Below the pieces are notes generated by a model, which saw nothing but the letters and a program-made list of their open reading frames with translations, was not told where the DNA came from and ran no database searches. From assembly GCA_002839415.1 (NCBI GenBank), contig PGXZ01000005.1, positions 1-64,000 on the forward strand: DNA of 64,000 nucleotides, written 5' to 3'. Position 1 is the stretch's first letter. Every line of letters starts with the position of its first letter. Source of the DNA: Candidatus Saccharibacteria bacterium HGW-Saccharibacteria-1 (GTDB lineage Bacteria > Patescibacteriota > Saccharimonadia > Saccharimonadales > Saccharimonadaceae). Position numbers and translations under genes: made by a program. Below are positions 23,965-33,074 of this stretch, piece by piece.

Positions 23965-24834
23965 TTAGATTTGCTGACAGTGGGGACAAATGTGCGTACC
24001 ACGACCCGCGACCTTAATTTTGATAATTTCCGTCTGGCAACGCGGACAAGGCAAGCCCTCACGGCGAAAAACCCTGGCAAAATCCATATAACTACCTTTT
24101 TTACCTTCAGCATTTACATAATTTCGATTAGTACTACCACCCTTTTCAATCGATAAATTCATAACTGCTCTAACTTCGTTATATAATTTATCAAATTCGC
24201 CAGTCGTTATATCACCAACTAGACGACTGGGATGTATCTTGGCCCCCCACAGCGACTCATCAGCATAAATATTACCAACCCCTGCAATTACAGTCTGATC
24301 AAGCAAGGCGGCCTTTATGTTGGTTCGAGCACGCCTAGTAAAGCGAGCCATAAAATGCTCGGACGTAAAATCAGGCTCGAGCGGCTCTGGGCCAACTTTT
24401 TTCATAAAATCCATATCAGAAACCGCCAATGTCGGTATTAGCTTGACCCAACCAAATTTTCGCTGATCATTAAAATATAAATCAGAACCATCATCGAAAC
24501 CTATAGTAACTCGCGTCGATTTATCAGGTAACGAGTCAATTAAACTGTCGTTTGGATGTCCAGCACCGAAACGAGTTGCTTTATCGACAAAAACCAGCTG
24601 CCCTGTCATCTTTAGATGTATAACTAGCGTATATTCAGTTGATAAATCAATCATTATCACCTTGGCGCGACGTCGGACGTCCTTAATAGTCGAACCAATC
24701 ATAAATTGTTCAACATCATAAATAGAGTTTGGAAAACTTTTTGGATTATCATTTACAGCTGTAGATATCTTGCGATCAATAATTAGTCGATTTAACCCAT
24801 TTTTGACAGTTTCGACTTCTGGTAGCTCAGGCAT
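23965..24834 (-). CDS. mutM: formamidopyrimidine-DNA glycosylase (Fpg/MutM)
   Basis: From the ATG at 24834 the protein begins Met-Pro-Glu-Leu-Pro-Glu-Val-Glu, with the catalytic Pro2 and Glu3. Any longer start would bury Pro2, so this start is required. The His-Leu-Lys-Met-Thr-Gly loop and the C-terminal zinc finger (Cys-Pro-Arg-Cys ... Cys-Pro-His-Cys) are intact. It removes 8-oxoguanine and formamidopyrimidines. At 289 residues it is slightly longer than average. It overlaps the HAD gene by eight bases, so the two are translationally coupled. Confidence 0.95.
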   Translation of the reverse strand: MPELPEVETVKNGLNRLIIDRKISTAVNDNPKSFPNSIYDVEQFMIGSTIKDVRRRAKVIMIDLSTEYTLVIHLKMTGQLVFVDKATRFGAGHPNDSLIDSLPDKSTRVTIGFDDGSDLYFNDQRKFGWVKLIPTLAVSDMDFMKKVGPEPLEPDFTSEHFMARFTRRARTNIKAALLDQTVIAGVGNIYADESLWGAKIHPSRLVGDITTGEFDKLYNEVRAVMNLSIEKGGSTNRNYVNAEGKKGSYMDFARVFRREGLPCPRCQTEIIKIKVAGRGTHICPHCQQI

Positions 24835-25408
24835 TTGACGACTCAACTATTCGTTCAAATTCTTTGCGAGCTTGAGCGGTAGTCGCAAACAAAATTCCCT
24901 GCATATCAGCTAGTCTTGCGCCCTCAATATTAACAGCCAAGTCATCAATCATGACACATTCATTAGGTTGAGTGTCGAGTTTTTCGGCTGCGATTTTAAA
25001 CAAATCAACATCAGGCTTAATCAAACCTACGTCACTCGACAGAACAACTTCATCAAACAAATCAACTTGCTCAATCTCTGTCAAAAAATCATCTAGCCAG
25101 CCTCGACCAACATTACTTAGCAAACCTATTTTATATTTACCAGACCGCTTAAGTTCGCGAACCCATTCAATTGCTTCGCTATTATGAATATTGACATCGT
25201 AATAACGCGATTCGACCTCTGCGGCGGCAATCCCAACGAGCTCTGCAATCGATTTATTAAACTCTGTACGGGAAATCATTCCATAATCAGACTGGTGCTC
25301 TAGGTCGCTAATATCAATTGCATGCTCAGGAAAAGATCGATAAAGCAAGGTTCGTCCTGGCATAATTAAGACGCCAAAACAATCAAAAATTACTGATTTA
25401 ATTACCAT
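24827..25408 (-). CDS. HAD-superfamily hydrolase
   Basis: The first motif is Val-Ile-Phe-Asp-Cys-Phe-Gly-Val-Leu near residue 8. It keeps the nucleophile Asp, but the usual second Asp (two positions on) is Phe, as in the epoxide-hydrolase/IA-v3-like HAD branch. A Leu-Leu-Ser-Asn-Val motif is near 96 and Asp-Asp near 147. A four-helix cap fits between motifs I and II. The substrate is unknown. It lies between the 26.0 kb membrane protein, which it overlaps by seven bases, and mutM. Confidence 0.82.
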   Translation of the reverse strand: MVIKSVIFDCFGVLIMPGRTLLYRSFPEHAIDISDLEHQSDYGMISRTEFNKSIAELVGIAAAEVESRYYDVNIHNSEAIEWVRELKRSGKYKIGLLSNVGRGWLDDFLTEIEQVDLFDEVVLSSDVGLIKPDVDLFKIAAEKLDTQPNECVMIDDLAVNIEGARLADMQGILFATTAQARKEFERIVESSNA

Positions 25409-25998
25409 ATATTATTTATTATATCCCGCGAACCGGGGATTTGTGCAACAAATAAGCTATTTAATTGCACCGAACTTGCATTTAACGTCCCTCTAGAGCC
25501 AGAACAGCTCGAGGTCCAAAGTCCTTTTTGTACTACATCAGATTTAAGTGTTTGGTATTCGTGAATGTTACCAGGGGCGCATACACCACGAAGGTCATTA
25601 TTATTTTTGACTTCAACCCCCTTCATCATGTTCGCCTTATCGAGTGCATAAACAAATTGTTCATAAGCTTTAGTGTTATTAGTCAGCGTAATAGTCTTTA
25701 TAGGCTCTTCAATGTAACCCTTATAAACCACCAACGATCGGCCAGTTGGAGACACCTTGATTTGATATGATCGGAAAGATTCATCCGCTACAATTGGGCC
25801 GCGAACAGTCAAGCTAACCGCTCTATCGGCCGAAGTATTGATTAAAGATGAATTACCGATATCAGTTGTCGAATTGCTAGTAGTCGGCCCTGAAAAGAAA
25901 ACAAACCTAATCAATGAAATAAAGGCAGCAATAATAACCGCCGCAATAACCAAAGTTAAAGCGATTGGTATAATTCTTGAAATTTTACTCCTGTCCAT
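25402..25998 (-). CDS. uncharacterised single-pass membrane protein
   Basis: The 198-residue protein has one membrane helix at residues 11-34 and an extracytoplasmic domain of about 160 residues. Two cysteines late in the sequence could form a disulfide. No family is recognised. It is the first gene of a coupled set with the HAD hydrolase and mutM, with overlaps of seven and eight bases. A consensus -10 box ends seven bases before the ATG. Confidence 0.65.
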   Translation of the reverse strand: MDRSKISRIIPIALTLVIAAVIIAAFISLIRFVFFSGPTTSNSTTDIGNSSLINTSADRAVSLTVRGPIVADESFRSYQIKVSPTGRSLVVYKGYIEEPIKTITLTNNTKAYEQFVYALDKANMMKGVEVKNNNDLRGVCAPGNIHEYQTLKSDVVQKGLWTSSCSGSRGTLNASSVQLNSLFVAQIPGSRDIINNIW

Positions 25999-26005
25999 GC
26001 CGTTT

Positions 26006-26011
26006 ATTATA
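26006..26011 (-). promoter_or_regulatory. -10 box of the 26.0 kb membrane protein, leaderless type
   Basis: TATAAT on the minus strand, seven bases before the ATG, without a Shine-Dalgarno sequence. Confidence 0.5.
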
Positions 26012-26063
26012 ATATTCTTTGAATACTATGTCAATTATTTTACAGAGGTAAGCTCAAGCATTA

Positions 26064-26513
26064 TTAAGAATTAACACCAGTACTACCGTAACCACCTGTG
26101 CCACGATCCGTTTCACTAATAGCCCCAACCTGGCTCCAATCGATACATTCATATTTTGCAATTACCATTTGCGCCACACGCATACCAGGCTCGATCGTAA
26201 ATGGCTCTTTACTTAGGTTGATTGCCAAAACGCCTACTTCACCCCTATAATCAGCGTCGACTGTACCAATCCCATTAACCATGGTAATACCATATTTAAT
26301 GCTCATACCGCTTCTTGCGCGAATCTGAGCCTCAAACCCTGCCGGCAATTCAATCGCAAAACCAGTTGGAATCATCACCCTTTCCAGCGATCCAAGCACT
26401 ATTGGCTCGTCAATACATGCATGCAAATCCATTCCAGCCGCTTGTTCGGTCTGGTAACTTGGGATAATTGCGTTTTCTTTAAGTTTTACAATATTTATAG
26501 ACGTTTTAGCCAT
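26064..26513 (-). CDS. dut: dUTP diphosphatase
   Basis: All five motifs of trimeric dUTPases can be read in 149 residues: Ala-Gly-Met-Asp-Leu-His-Ala, Arg-Ser-Gly-Met-Ser, Gly-Thr-Val-Asp-Ala-Asp-Tyr-Arg-Gly-Glu, Arg-Val-Ala-Gln-Met-Val, and the C-terminal Arg-Gly-Thr-Gly-Gly-Tyr-Gly-Ser-Thr-Gly arm. It hydrolyses dUTP to dUMP and so keeps uracil out of DNA, matching the two UDG-like genes in the window. AAAAGGGG precedes the ATG, and a TATAAT lies further upstream, so this gene has a normal leader. Confidence 0.96.
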   Translation of the reverse strand: MAKTSINIVKLKENAIIPSYQTEQAAGMDLHACIDEPIVLGSLERVMIPTGFAIELPAGFEAQIRARSGMSIKYGITMVNGIGTVDADYRGEVGVLAINLSKEPFTIEPGMRVAQMVIAKYECIDWSQVGAISETDRGTGGYGSTGVNS

Positions 26514-26571
26514 AATTACCCCTTTTAGAATATCAAATTACTCTACTAATTATACTACGGCCTGGCGATCA

Positions 26572-26599
26572 TTGACAGCAACGTAACAAGGCCTATTAT
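26572..26599 (+). promoter_or_regulatory. promoter of the flavodoxin/ABC operon
   Basis: TTGACA at 26572-26577, a 16-base spacer and TATTAT at 26594-26599. The ATG follows nine bases later. This is the clearest -35/-10 pair in the window besides that of groES. Confidence 0.6.
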
Positions 26600-26608
26600 A
26601 GAAATAGG

Positions 26609-27022
26609 ATGAATACAAATATCTATTACAAATCAATTTTTGGCTCAACCAAAAAATACGCAAATTGGCTACAAATAACCACAGGCGCTAACCTATTCAA
26701 GCTGAATAAAATCGATACTAAAAATATCGATGCGGCCGATAATATTATTCTCATGAGCGGTACCTATGCTGGTCAAATGCCCCTAATCAAAACCCTGGTG
26801 AGCAATTGGAATAATCTAAAAGACAAAAACGTTATAGTAATCGCAGTCGGAGCCGCCGCGGCCAGCGACAAACAAAGCGAAATATCATACGAGCTAATCC
26901 CAGCTGAAATTCGTAAAAACATTAAATATTTTAAACTACCCGGTCAAACATTAAATCAAGTTAAAAACTGTGTCAAAAAAGATAATATATTACCAATAAT
27001 AAGCATTTTGGAGGAAAAATAA
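26609..27022 (+). CDS. flavodoxin-domain protein
   Basis: The 137 residues have the fold pattern of flavodoxin-like proteins of the HemG/protoporphyrinogen-oxidase-like kind. There is an N-terminal Tyr-x-Ser-x-Phe-Gly-Ser-Thr-Lys-Lys-Tyr phosphate loop (residues 7-17), a Met-Ser-Gly-Thr-Tyr-Ala-Gly-Gln-Met strand-loop near 50, and a Val-Ile-Ala-Val-Gly-Ala strand near 78. It probably binds FMN. The stop overlaps the ATG of the PLDc_N gene by one base (TAATG), so it is the first gene of a four-gene operon with an ABC exporter. Confidence 0.75.
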   Translation: MNTNIYYKSIFGSTKKYANWLQITTGANLFKLNKIDTKNIDAADNIILMSGTYAGQMPLIKTLVSNWNNLKDKNVIVIAVGAAAASDKQSEISYELIPAEIRKNIKYFKLPGQTLNQVKNCVKKDNILPIISILEEK

Positions 27023-27234
27023 TGGACCCAAGCCAACCGTTTGAAATATTAAAGATGATTTGGCCAATCATTGTACTGCAACTTGGCTTTCAAATCTATG
27101 CCCTAATCGACTTAATTATAGTCAAGAAAAAAAGAACTAAAAATTTATCAGCCTTTATTTGGGGCATAATAATTGTACTCGGTGAGATTGTCGGAGCGGC
27201 CGCTTACTTTGTTCTTGGTCGAAGCGAGGAATAA
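27022..27234 (+). CDS. PLDc_N-domain small membrane protein (YxlE-like)
   Basis: The 70-residue protein has two membrane helices (about 12-30 and 43-62) around a basic Lys-Lys-Lys-Arg loop, the layout of the PLDc_N domain. In Bacillus the related YxlE is encoded just before the ABC pair YxlF-YxlG, and the same order is seen here. It is flanked by one-base TAATG overlaps on both sides. It probably modulates or assembles with the transporter. Confidence 0.75.
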   Translation: MDPSQPFEILKMIWPIIVLQLGFQIYALIDLIIVKKKRTKNLSAFIWGIIIVLGEIVGAAAYFVLGRSEE

Positions 27235-28160
27235 TGTCAGCGATATCGGTAAAAGGTCTAACCAAAAATTTCAAAACATTTACAGCTGTTGATGATTTAA
27301 ATTTTGATATTCCAAAAAATCACGTTGTTGGATTCTTGGGTCCGAACGGTGCCGGTAAGACCACAACTCTTCGTATGCTCGTTGGCTTGTCTAAGCCAAC
27401 AAAAGGCAATATTACAATCTGCGATAAGCAAGTGATATTTGGCAAATCAGACACAAATCACCATATCGGCTATTTGCCAGAGCTACCATCAATGTACGGT
27501 TGGATGACGGGTTATGAATATTTATATCTCATAAGTGATATTTTTAAACTGACAAATCAAACCAAGATTTCACGAATCAAAAAATTACTCGAACTTGTCA
27601 ACTTGACCGCTGCCAAAGATAAAAAAATCTCAACCTACTCGGGCGGTATGAAGCAACGACTAGGCATAGCCCAGGCCCTAATCAATAACCCCGAAGTCGT
27701 CATTCTTGACGAGCCCGTGTCCGCCCTTGACCCAATCGGCCGCAAGGAAGTCCTCGAGATTATCGAAAAGCTTAAACAAAACCACACAATTTTATTATCA
27801 ACTCACATCTTGTCAGATGTCGATAAAATTTGCGACGATGTAATTATTATCAAAGAAGGCAAGTTGATCGTCGCTTCACCACTTACTAAATTAAAAGAGA
27901 AATACGCTTCGCCAATTTTAGAAATTGAATTTTCAACTGACCCAACTAAAGCACTAGAGAAAATCAAAGGTCAAAAATGGGTAAAACACACCGAACAAAG
28001 TGGCAAAGCAATTAAAATCTGGCTATCAGATGAAACCGTAATTGATAAAAACATTCCACTTGACTTTCTGCTATCTCAAAAAATCGGCATATTAAGATAT
28101 GGCCTAACCCTTCCAGAAACCGAAGATTTATTCATCGAATTATTAGGAGAAAATAAATGA
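27234..28160 (+). CDS. ABC transporter ATP-binding protein (YxlF/CcmA-type)
   Basis: Walker A Gly-Pro-Asn-Gly-Ala-Gly-Lys-Thr-Thr is at residues 36-44, the signature Tyr-Ser-Gly-Gly-Met-Lys-Gln-Arg near 135, and Walker B Val-Val-Ile-Leu-Asp-Glu-Pro near 156. A roughly 90-residue C-terminal extension is typical of drug and natamycin-type ABC-2 exporters. It pairs with the permease that follows, overlapping it as ATGA. The substrate is unknown. Confidence 0.92.
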   Translation: MSAISVKGLTKNFKTFTAVDDLNFDIPKNHVVGFLGPNGAGKTTTLRMLVGLSKPTKGNITICDKQVIFGKSDTNHHIGYLPELPSMYGWMTGYEYLYLISDIFKLTNQTKISRIKKLLELVNLTAAKDKKISTYSGGMKQRLGIAQALINNPEVVILDEPVSALDPIGRKEVLEIIEKLKQNHTILLSTHILSDVDKICDDVIIIKEGKLIVASPLTKLKEKYASPILEIEFSTDPTKALEKIKGQKWVKHTEQSGKAIKIWLSDETVIDKNIPLDFLLSQKIGILRYGLTLPETEDLFIELLGENK

Positions 28161-28927
28161 CAGATTTGTTTATTTTAATCAAAAAAGAGCTGACCGAACA
28201 ATGGCGAACTAAAAAAATACTCATTATGATAATTGTGTTTTTATTCGTCGCCATATCATCACCAATCTTTGCAAAATTAACACCCGAGCTCCTAAAAGGG
28301 TTGTCCGTCCAAGGTATGAAAATCGAACTACCAACACCAACCTATCTGGATGCGCTCGATCAGATCATTAAAAACATCAGCCAAATCGCCCTGTTGGTCC
28401 TAGTTTTCGTCGTTGCGGGTGCGGTTTCTGACGAGAAAAATAAAAAGACCCTCGAAATTTTATTAACCAAACCAATTTCGCGAACAAATTTTATATTGTC
28501 CAAGTTCTTTAGCAATTACATCAGTTTGGGATTAGTTTTTATATCATCAATGATATTATTCTATTTATACACAATTTCACTATTTAAAACATTTAGCTTG
28601 GCCAATTTTGTAATCATGTCAGCCGTCGTACTGTTATATATCTTTATGATTATTTCAATTACCATCCTAGCCAGCACAATCGTCAAAAGCTCAATCGCTT
28701 CTGGCGCGGTGGGCTTTGTCAGTTTTATAGTCTTTGGAACTGTTTTTGGCATGATAGACGTAATTAAAAGATTCTCTCCCAATCTTATCTTTTCAGATTA
28801 CAAAGGTGTCATTGCAAACGGGTACATACAGGAGTTGAACGAGCCAATCATAATCATCTTATTAGTAACTACTGCTTCGATAATTTTAGCCGTCAATCTA
28901 TTCAATCGTCAAGAAATTGAACGATAA
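28157..28927 (+). CDS. ABC-2 type permease (YxlG-like)
   Basis: Six membrane helices are seen across 256 residues: one at 22-40, then a loop, then five from about 75 to the end. The motif Asp-Glu-Lys-x-x-Lys-Thr-Leu-Glu-Ile-Leu-Leu-x-Lys-Pro-Ile-Ser after helix 2 is typical of ABC-2 permeases of the NosY/YxlG kind. The ATG overlaps the ATPase stop as ATGA. It ends one base before the convergent polA stop, with no hairpin between. Confidence 0.9.
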   Translation: MTDLFILIKKELTEQWRTKKILIMIIVFLFVAISSPIFAKLTPELLKGLSVQGMKIELPTPTYLDALDQIIKNISQIALLVLVFVVAGAVSDEKNKKTLEILLTKPISRTNFILSKFFSNYISLGLVFISSMILFYLYTISLFKTFSLANFVIMSAVVLLYIFMIISITILASTIVKSSIASGAVGFVSFIVFGTVFGMIDVIKRFSPNLIFSDYKGVIANGYIQELNEPIIIILLVTTASIILAVNLFNRQEIER

Positions 28928-28928
28928 A

Positions 28929-31466
28929 TTACAGCTCACCCCAATTTTCACCAATCGTAACGTCAACTTTTAATTTGATGCCTAATTGTGGTGCGATATT
29001 CTCCATAGTCGATTTCAAGATTTCAGCAATTTTATCAGCATTTTCAATTGGAGCCTCGATCATGATACTGTCATGAATCTGAAGAATCTGTTCGCCCAAG
29101 CCTTCAATTTTTTTATCAACTTCTAACATCGCTAATTTCATCAAATCAGCCTCAGTCCCTTGAATTGGCATGTTAGCTGCTGCTCTCTCGGCACTTGAAC
29201 GAACAATAAAATTACTGCTGTGAACATCGGGCGTCGGTCGACGACGACCAAAGAACGTCTCGACATAACCATCAGTTTTTGCCTTTTTAATAGTATCGTC
29301 GATAAAACTGCGAATCGCACCGCGTATTTCAAAGTATTGATCAATAAATTTCTTTGACTCTGTAAAATTCATACCAGTTGCTGCGCTCAAGCCATGAGGG
29401 CTCATGCCATAAAGCACGCCAAAATTGATCACCTTGGCATTACGACGCTGCAACTTTGTAACTTCATTCATCGGCACGCCATATACTTCACTTGCAGTCT
29501 TGGTATGAATATCAATGTCACCATTAAAATCATCAATCATCTCTTTATCACCGGCTAAAACCGCCGCCAGTCGTAATTCGAACTGAGAATAGTCAGCGCT
29601 GACAAAAATCTTGCCTTCACTTGGGATAAATGCACTTCTAATTTTGCGGCCAATTTCAGTTCGAACTGGAATATTTTGCAAATTAGGATTAGTACTGCTC
29701 AGACGACCCGTACTGGTTACGTCCTGATTAAATGTCGTATGAATTCGATTATTCCCATCAACTAATTTTGGGAGAGCGTCAATGTAAGTATTCTTAAGTT
29801 TAGCCAGTTCTCTAGTTTGCTCAATCAACTCAATAATTGGGTGCTGCCCACGCAATTTATCCAGCTCTTTTTGGCCAGTGCTGTAGTTAGTTTTGCCTTT
29901 TTTAATTCCAGTCGTCGGTAATTGTAATTTTGTAAACAACACTTCAGAAAGTTGCGCCGGACTGGCAATATTAAACTCATAACCAACCATGTCAAACATC
30001 TGTTGCTCAAGTTTTTGATGCTCACCGCCCAGTTGAACACTCATTTCACCCAACAAATTTGTATCAAGTTTAACCCCAAGTCTTTCCATCGAAAATAGCA
30101 CATGAGTTAACGGAAAATCAAATCTGTGAGCAATATCACTAATTTTTGGTTCCGCTTCAAATACTTTTAGCTGCTCCTGATAAATATACCAAATCGCAGC
30201 TACCTCGTCATGAGGTGAGTCGCCAATTACAGAACCGACCAATCCCGCTAGTGACCTATCGCGTTTCAACGAATCAATCAAAAACGCCGCCTGATGTATA
30301 TCATGAAGCCCACCAAATTCAATCATCACCCCACAGCCAGCCAACTGGTGATATAATGCCTTGCTATCATAACTAATCACCGTCGCAAGTTCAAAAACAC
30401 GCCAAACACTTCTGTCCAGCTCACTAATCTTTGCCTGCATAATAGTTTTATTATCTGTCAACAGCCAAACTATATCATCCTTGATATAAATCACCACCGG
30501 GCCTTCAATACTCAAAGTCTCAGGCCACGTCACTTCCTTTAAAGCCTCGATTTCAATCTTTGGCTCAATATCAATAGTATCCGCCGTAGCAGCTTGCATG
30601 TGTTTTGGCAATCGCCTAACCAAAGACGTAAATTCTAGCCTCTTCAATATTTCTGCCACCTTTTCTAAATTAGTGTCATTAACATCAGCTATATCCCAAT
30701 CCAGTTTTATCGGCGCATCTGTCCAAATCTGGCCAACTTGCTTGCACATATAAGCCAGCTCTTTGCCGTCTGCTAATTTTTTAGCTACACTTGGTTTTAT
30801 TTCATCCAAATGAGCATAAATATTATCTAGTGTTCCATATTGTTGCAGCAATTGAACACCATTTTTCTCGCCAATCCCAGGTACGCCAGGCAGATTATCT
30901 GATGAATCACCCTTAAGCGACTTTAGGTCCAAAAACTGTTCAACCTGAATACCATATTTCTTTTCAAAGTATTCAACATCAAATTCCTCGATATTAGATA
31001 GGCCGTTTTTAAGAGCATACAACTTTGTCATTGGACTAATAATTTGTAATGCATCCAAATCGCTTGTTAGCAAACAAGTCTCCACCCCTTTTGCCTCAGC
31101 TTCTTTCGCAAAAGCACCCAATATATCATCGGCCTCATAATCGTCCAGTTCGTATAGTGGCCAACCAAAAGCATCCAACAACTCATGCAATATCGGAATC
31201 TGTGCATAAAAATCATCTGGCGCTTTCTTGCGACCCGCCTTATACTCAGGATAAATCTCCAGCCGCTTACGAATATTTGTTCCCTTTTTATCCCAGGCCA
31301 CAGCTACATAATCAGGTTCAAGCTTTTTAATTAGTTCAATCGCCAGCGATACAAAACCAAAGACACCGCCTGTTGGTGTACCGTCAGCGGTCGATAAATT
31401 CGGCATGGCGTAATATCCACGATAAAATACAGATTTTCCATCAATAATTGCAAGGCGTTTTGTCAT
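28929..31466 (-). CDS. polA: DNA polymerase I
   Basis: The N-terminal 5'-3' exonuclease domain (1-290) has Asp-Gly residues at the start and the Glu-Ala-Asp-Asp cluster. The middle domain lacks the Asp-x-Glu proofreading residues. The polymerase domain has motif A Asp-Tyr-Ser-Gln-Phe-Glu-Leu-Arg, motif B Arg-Arg-Asn-Ala-Lys-Val-Ile-Asn-Phe-Gly, and motif C Gln-Ile-His-Asp-Ser, where the usual Glu after the catalytic Asp799 is Ser800. I choose the start at 31466 (Met-Thr-Lys-Arg-Leu) because a TATACT box sits six bases before it; the frame is open further upstream. The length is 845 residues. Confidence 0.96.
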   Translation of the reverse strand: MTKRLAIIDGKSVFYRGYYAMPNLSTADGTPTGGVFGFVSLAIELIKKLEPDYVAVAWDKKGTNIRKRLEIYPEYKAGRKKAPDDFYAQIPILHELLDAFGWPLYELDDYEADDILGAFAKEAEAKGVETCLLTSDLDALQIISPMTKLYALKNGLSNIEEFDVEYFEKKYGIQVEQFLDLKSLKGDSSDNLPGVPGIGEKNGVQLLQQYGTLDNIYAHLDEIKPSVAKKLADGKELAYMCKQVGQIWTDAPIKLDWDIADVNDTNLEKVAEILKRLEFTSLVRRLPKHMQAATADTIDIEPKIEIEALKEVTWPETLSIEGPVVIYIKDDIVWLLTDNKTIMQAKISELDRSVWRVFELATVISYDSKALYHQLAGCGVMIEFGGLHDIHQAAFLIDSLKRDRSLAGLVGSVIGDSPHDEVAAIWYIYQEQLKVFEAEPKISDIAHRFDFPLTHVLFSMERLGVKLDTNLLGEMSVQLGGEHQKLEQQMFDMVGYEFNIASPAQLSEVLFTKLQLPTTGIKKGKTNYSTGQKELDKLRGQHPIIELIEQTRELAKLKNTYIDALPKLVDGNNRIHTTFNQDVTSTGRLSSTNPNLQNIPVRTEIGRKIRSAFIPSEGKIFVSADYSQFELRLAAVLAGDKEMIDDFNGDIDIHTKTASEVYGVPMNEVTKLQRRNAKVINFGVLYGMSPHGLSAATGMNFTESKKFIDQYFEIRGAIRSFIDDTIKKAKTDGYVETFFGRRRPTPDVHSSNFIVRSSAERAAANMPIQGTEADLMKLAMLEVDKKIEGLGEQILQIHDSIMIEAPIENADKIAEILKSTMENIAPQLGIKLKVDVTIGENWGEL

Positions 31467-31472
31467 ATTACC

Positions 31473-31478
31473 AGTATA
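31473..31478 (-). promoter_or_regulatory. -10 box of polA, leaderless type
   Basis: TATACT on the minus strand, six bases before the ATG at 31466. It lies inside the longer open frame, which argues against an upstream start. Confidence 0.55.
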
Positions 31479-31584
31479 ACCTATTTTCATCTTAAAAATC
31501 ATGTTCGGAAGAACATAATTGACAAATAAGCCATTATATGATATTATTCAATCAACATATCGTGAACAGGCAAAAAATAAAAAT

Positions 31585-33020
31585 ATGAAAAGAACACCCG
31601 AATCAAACAACAATAACTCTAATGAAAAGAATAGGCCAGAAAAAACTGAGCTGCATTTTTTCTAGAGCGCACCCTCGCTAGTGCGGCCATCTTGTCATTA
31701 TTTGCAAGTCTTGGCGCTACGTATGAAAAAAATATATCAAAAAATAATTCCGACACAATAAACCAGCGCACTATCACAGAAGAAATCATTGACTTACCTC
31801 TCGATACAAGTATTGGGCAAGAGCTTTCAGCTGGAATGTTTGATATCATACCTGGCAAATCACAGTTTAAACTTCCAGGTTTAGAAAAAACCACCTCATT
31901 GACGTTTCCTGACTTTTCCGATCGTTCTAGTATTGAAAATAGCAAGACTATTGATGTTGATGTGCAGTTAATGGAATGGGCAAAAGAATTTAGCGCAGAC
32001 CCCAAAGCAATTGAGCCACGCGGTCCAGAGGCTATCCAAAACGTAGTTTTAAAGATTAACGACCTAACCGATAATGGATGGACTATCAATGAAATTACTG
32101 CCAAAGGTTTCGCGTCAGACGAGCCAACTATCGTCACAAAAGACCCCGCCAATAACGAATTATCATACACTCGAGCTAACGCGGTAAAAAATATATTGAT
32201 TGGGCAACTCGAATCTAACTTTATCAACAACAATAACGACCAGCTAAAAAATATCGAAGACTCAATAAGCGTTATTGATGGCGAAGAGATAATCGACACA
32301 GAACTCAATAGTAATATCGAAATAATAGCCGAATCGCTAGACCTTACTACGGAAGATTTAATATATCAATATAATACCGCGCCAGATAGCCTTCCTGATT
32401 CCGCGAAAAGCATATTGCAGAATCTAAAAGATGATCGCTACGTGCAAATCGAAATTAAAGCCAGCAAGCAGGGCGAGCATGCGTTCGGCACTAATACAAT
32501 TGAGTCAAGCGCAGTCATCATTCCTATTATCATCCCCATCTTTAGGCTTAAGAAAAGAGATAAGTATAATTCAGCTTACCCCAAGAGGGAACCCACAAAT
32601 AAAAAAGACCCGCACACAAACAACAATGTTTATGGTACTAGCCATATCGGAATGGCCTCAACGGGTAATTTCTCGACATCAAAATCTGGATTTCAAAATA
32701 TGCCAGTTGCAAAACTAGTCCAAACAAGCAATAGCATAGGTGTCGTAGCCAATAATCAGAATCTAAATACCTCACAAATATTGTCATCAGCCAAAGCACT
32801 CAACGCTAATGAGTATATGGCAAATAAGATATCAGAAAACAAAATTGACGGGACAAAACCTAATGAATATTTGAAAAAATACAACTATAACCAGAATCAA
32901 ATTAAAGAATCTCAATTTTCTGCTAATATAAATTATAAAATCAAACAACCAAATACTAGTAATTTCAATACAATAAGTGGAACTAGAATCAACAGTACAA
33001 AGCGCGGACATAAACATTAA
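31585..33020 (+). pseudogene. large membrane-anchored protein gene with a frameshift
   Basis: An ATG at 31585 opens 26 codons (hydrophilic, Asn/Glu/Lys-rich) that end at a TAG at 31663-31665. The long frame that ends at 33020 is open from just after. Adding one T to the T6 run at 31656-31661 would join both frames and restore a membrane helix (Leu-Ala-Ser-Ala-Ala-Ile-Leu-Ser-Leu-Phe) at the junction. The 440-residue outside part is rich in Asn, Ser and Thr, with a Leu-Ser-Tyr-Thr-Arg-Ala-Asn-Ala-Val-Lys stretch weakly like OmpA-type domains, and a second hydrophobic segment near its residue 275. Function unknown. A TTG at 31692 could start the second frame alone. Confidence 0.65.
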
Positions 33021-33060
33021 ACCACCAACCATGATAAGCAGTCTTGTTTTGCTAATCTGT

Positions 33061-33066
33061 TACAAT
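33061..33066 (+). promoter_or_regulatory. -10 box of the P-loop kinase gene, leaderless type
   Basis: TACAAT, eight bases before the ATG at 33075, with no Shine-Dalgarno sequence. Confidence 0.45.
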
Positions 33067-33074
33067 ATTAATAT

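Noticed and set aside
31619-32308. 229-codon minus-strand frame opposite the frameshifted membrane-protein gene
   Set aside because: The plus-strand translation has the normal codon pattern and a plausible protein composition; the reverse frame is rich in Ser/Leu/Ile as expected of a shadow.
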